Part shown: piece after piece, positions 5,226 through 5,977 of the stretch
How the letters are laid out: every line of letters begins with the position of its first letter
Position numbering within the stretch: position 1 is the first letter of the stretch
From: Candidatus Latescibacterota bacterium
Lineage (GTDB): Bacteria > Eisenbacteria > RBG-16-71-46 > SZUA-252
DNA length: 5,977 nucleotides
Direction of reading: 5' to 3'
Assembly: GCA_016207265.1 (NCBI GenBank)
Contig: JACQPZ010000138.1
Location: 1-5,977 of the forward strand
Translations under genes and position numbers: made by a program
Notes under the pieces: model-generated
Seen by the model: the letters and a program-made list of their open reading frames with translations, nothing else
The model's database searches: none
What the model was told of the DNA's origin: nothing

Positions 5226-5977
5226 ATGCGCGCCCGCGCCGTTTTGCTCGCTGTGCTGCTCGCGGCCTCCTTCGCCTCCCGGTCGTCCGCCCAGTACATC
5301 TACCTCGATTCGAACGGCGACGGCTATTCGACCACCGCCGACCAATTGGCCCCCACGGGCACGACGACGTTCGCCGTCTGGCTCAGGACCGACGCGAACC
5401 GGGACGGCTCCCGCGGCCTCTGCTTCAGCGACGATGGAGAGCTCACGTTCCGCTCCTACGAGATCGTGCTCCACGCGCGGGACGGGACGGTCACGTGGAG
5501 CGCCTTCTCGAACGGGATCGCCGAGTTCACCGACGCCCTGGGCACGCAGTCGGACGGCGCCGACTACCGAACCGGGTTCGCGGGCTCCGCCGAGCTTCCG
5601 CCGGGCGCGTACCTGCTCGGGACGATCGACGTGGGCGCCGTCTCGGGGACGCCGTCGCTCGAATTCGCCGCGACGACCCCGCTCGGCCCGACATTCCGCA
5701 CCGCCTTCGGCTCCGCGTGCTCCGGGACCGACTTCGACCATTTCCTCAAGCTCGGCTTGGACTGGAGCGACGCGGACGGTGCTCCGTGGGGCGCTCCCGC
5801 GGGCGGGGTCGTCGCGCTGGACCAGCCGTCGAACATGACGCTTGTCGAGGGCGAGACGGCCGACCAGGCGTTGAGCGCCACCGATTCGGACGGCCTGCCG
5901 ATCACCTTCTCGCTCGGATCGGGGCCCTCGTTCGCCGCCGTGACCACGGTTGCGCCGGGCACCGGCGTCGCGGCGGG
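5226..5977 (+). CDS. Secreted protein with EF-hand-like Ca-binding loop, beta-rich domain and start of Ig/cadherin-like repeat, 3' end cut by window
   Basis: The frame is open from ATG 5226 to the window end (250 codons plus 2 nt). Residues 1-22 are a clear signal peptide: MRARA, hydrophobic VLLAVLLAASFA, then SRSSA with likely cleavage before Gln23. The mature N-terminus has DSNGDGYSTTAD (28-39), a textbook 12-residue Ca-binding loop with Asp/Asn at positions 1, 3 and 5, Gly at 6 and Asp at 12, as in EF-hands and dockerins. Residues about 48-196 are beta-rich with acidic DxD/DG turns and only two Cys (66 and 165), a possible disulfide. From about 200, PSNMTLVEGETADQALSATD followed by SDGLPITFSL has the look of a cadherin/Ig-like module, a type often repeated in long adhesins. 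The ATG lacks a Shine-Dalgarno sequence, but no ATG, GTG or TTG is in frame anywhere in the leader, so it is the only reasonable start. Function is unknown; a surface or extracellular structural or adhesive role is inferred. Confidence 0.82.
   Translation, partial: MRARAVLLAVLLAASFASRSSAQYIYLDSNGDGYSTTADQLAPTGTTTFAVWLRTDANRDGSRGLCFSDDGELTFRSYEIVLHARDGTVTWSAFSNGIAEFTDALGTQSDGADYRTGFAGSAELPPGAYLLGTIDVGAVSGTPSLEFAATTPLGPTFRTAFGSACSGTDFDHFLKLGLDWSDADGAPWGAPAGGVVALDQPSNMTLVEGETADQALSATDSDGLPITFSLGSGPSFAAVTTVAPGTGVAA
5307..5342 (+). other. EF-hand/dockerin-like calcium-binding loop (residues 28-39)
   Basis: The encoded loop follows D-x-N-x-D-G-x5-D exactly and lies about five residues after the predicted signal-peptide cleavage site. 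Only one loop is seen in the window, whereas a dockerin normally has two copies about 20 residues apart, so it is a lone loop rather than a dockerin. Confidence 0.7.
5823..5977 (+). other. Start of a cadherin/Ig-like extracellular module (residues 200 onward)
   Basis: The segment NMTLVEGETADQAL, then SATDSDGLPITFSL, then GSGPSFAAVTTVAPGTG has the acidic turn 'TDSDG' between two beta-strand stretches, seen in cadherin-like and putative-Ig (He_PIG-type) modules. It is cut by the window edge, so whether the module repeats downstream cannot be seen. Confidence 0.5.

Noticed and set aside
5073..5741. 222-codon minus-strand frame antisense to the secreted-protein gene
   Set aside because: It is Gly/Arg/Glu-rich with no motif, and it lies over a well-supported coding frame, promoter and leader.
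5218..5838. 206-codon plus-strand frame starting at an ATG 8 bp before the chosen start
   Set aside because: It reads as Ser/Thr/Pro/Arg-rich sequence without a domain. The frame from 5226 has a signal peptide, Ca loop and Ig-like module and continues past the window.

Overview
The window is G+C-rich DNA (roughly two thirds or more by eye) in which real codons end strongly in G or C, so most other frames are also open and full of spurious reading frames. There are no RNA genes, IS elements or CRISPR arrays. The closing gene encodes a secreted protein with a Ca-binding loop at its mature N-terminus, a beta-rich region and the start of a cadherin/Ig-like repeat. Together with the base composition and a secreted M61 peptidase, this suggests a free-living high-GC bacterium, possibly of the FCB-related 'Candidatus Eisenbacteria' type. 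That placement is a guess from memory, not a measurement.

Layout. (1) Positions 1-2937, minus strand: a tight three-gene operon transcribed right to left. It runs PLP fold-type II serine/threonine dehydratase (1969-2937), then an ornithine cyclodeaminase/mu-crystallin family protein (953-1960), then a second, divergent PLP dehydratase (969 down to the window edge, final residues cut off). The gaps are 8 bp and a 17-bp overlap. All three start at TTG or GTG behind good Shine-Dalgarno sequences, one of which contains the upstream stop codon. (2) Positions 2938-3077: a 140-bp divergent intergenic region with weak promoter candidates both ways and a small palindrome. (3) Positions 3078-5024, plus strand: a complete secreted M61 (glycyl aminopeptidase family) metallopeptidase with a C-terminal PDZ domain. 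(4) Positions 5025-5225: no gene, but a good sigma70-type promoter (TTGAAA-N17-TAGGAT with extended -10) followed by a leader of about 140 nt carrying two clear stem-loops. (5) Positions 5226-5977 and beyond: the N-terminal part of a secreted, probably long, surface or extracellular protein.

How the genes may work together. Fold-type II dehydratases release an enamine/imine from a beta-hydroxy amino acid. The middle protein has the Rossmann motif of imine reductases and amino-acid dehydrogenases, but Ser where ornithine cyclodeaminase has its catalytic Asp, as in mu-crystallin/ketimine reductases. The operon therefore looks more like a 'dehydrate then reduce' amino-acid module, comparable in logic to BhcB/BhcD (beta-hydroxyaspartate cycle) or EutB/EutC (ectoine catabolism), than proline synthesis from ornithine. 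The substrate cannot be read from the sequence. The divergently transcribed M61 peptidase could feed amino acids to such catabolism, but nothing beyond adjacency links them.
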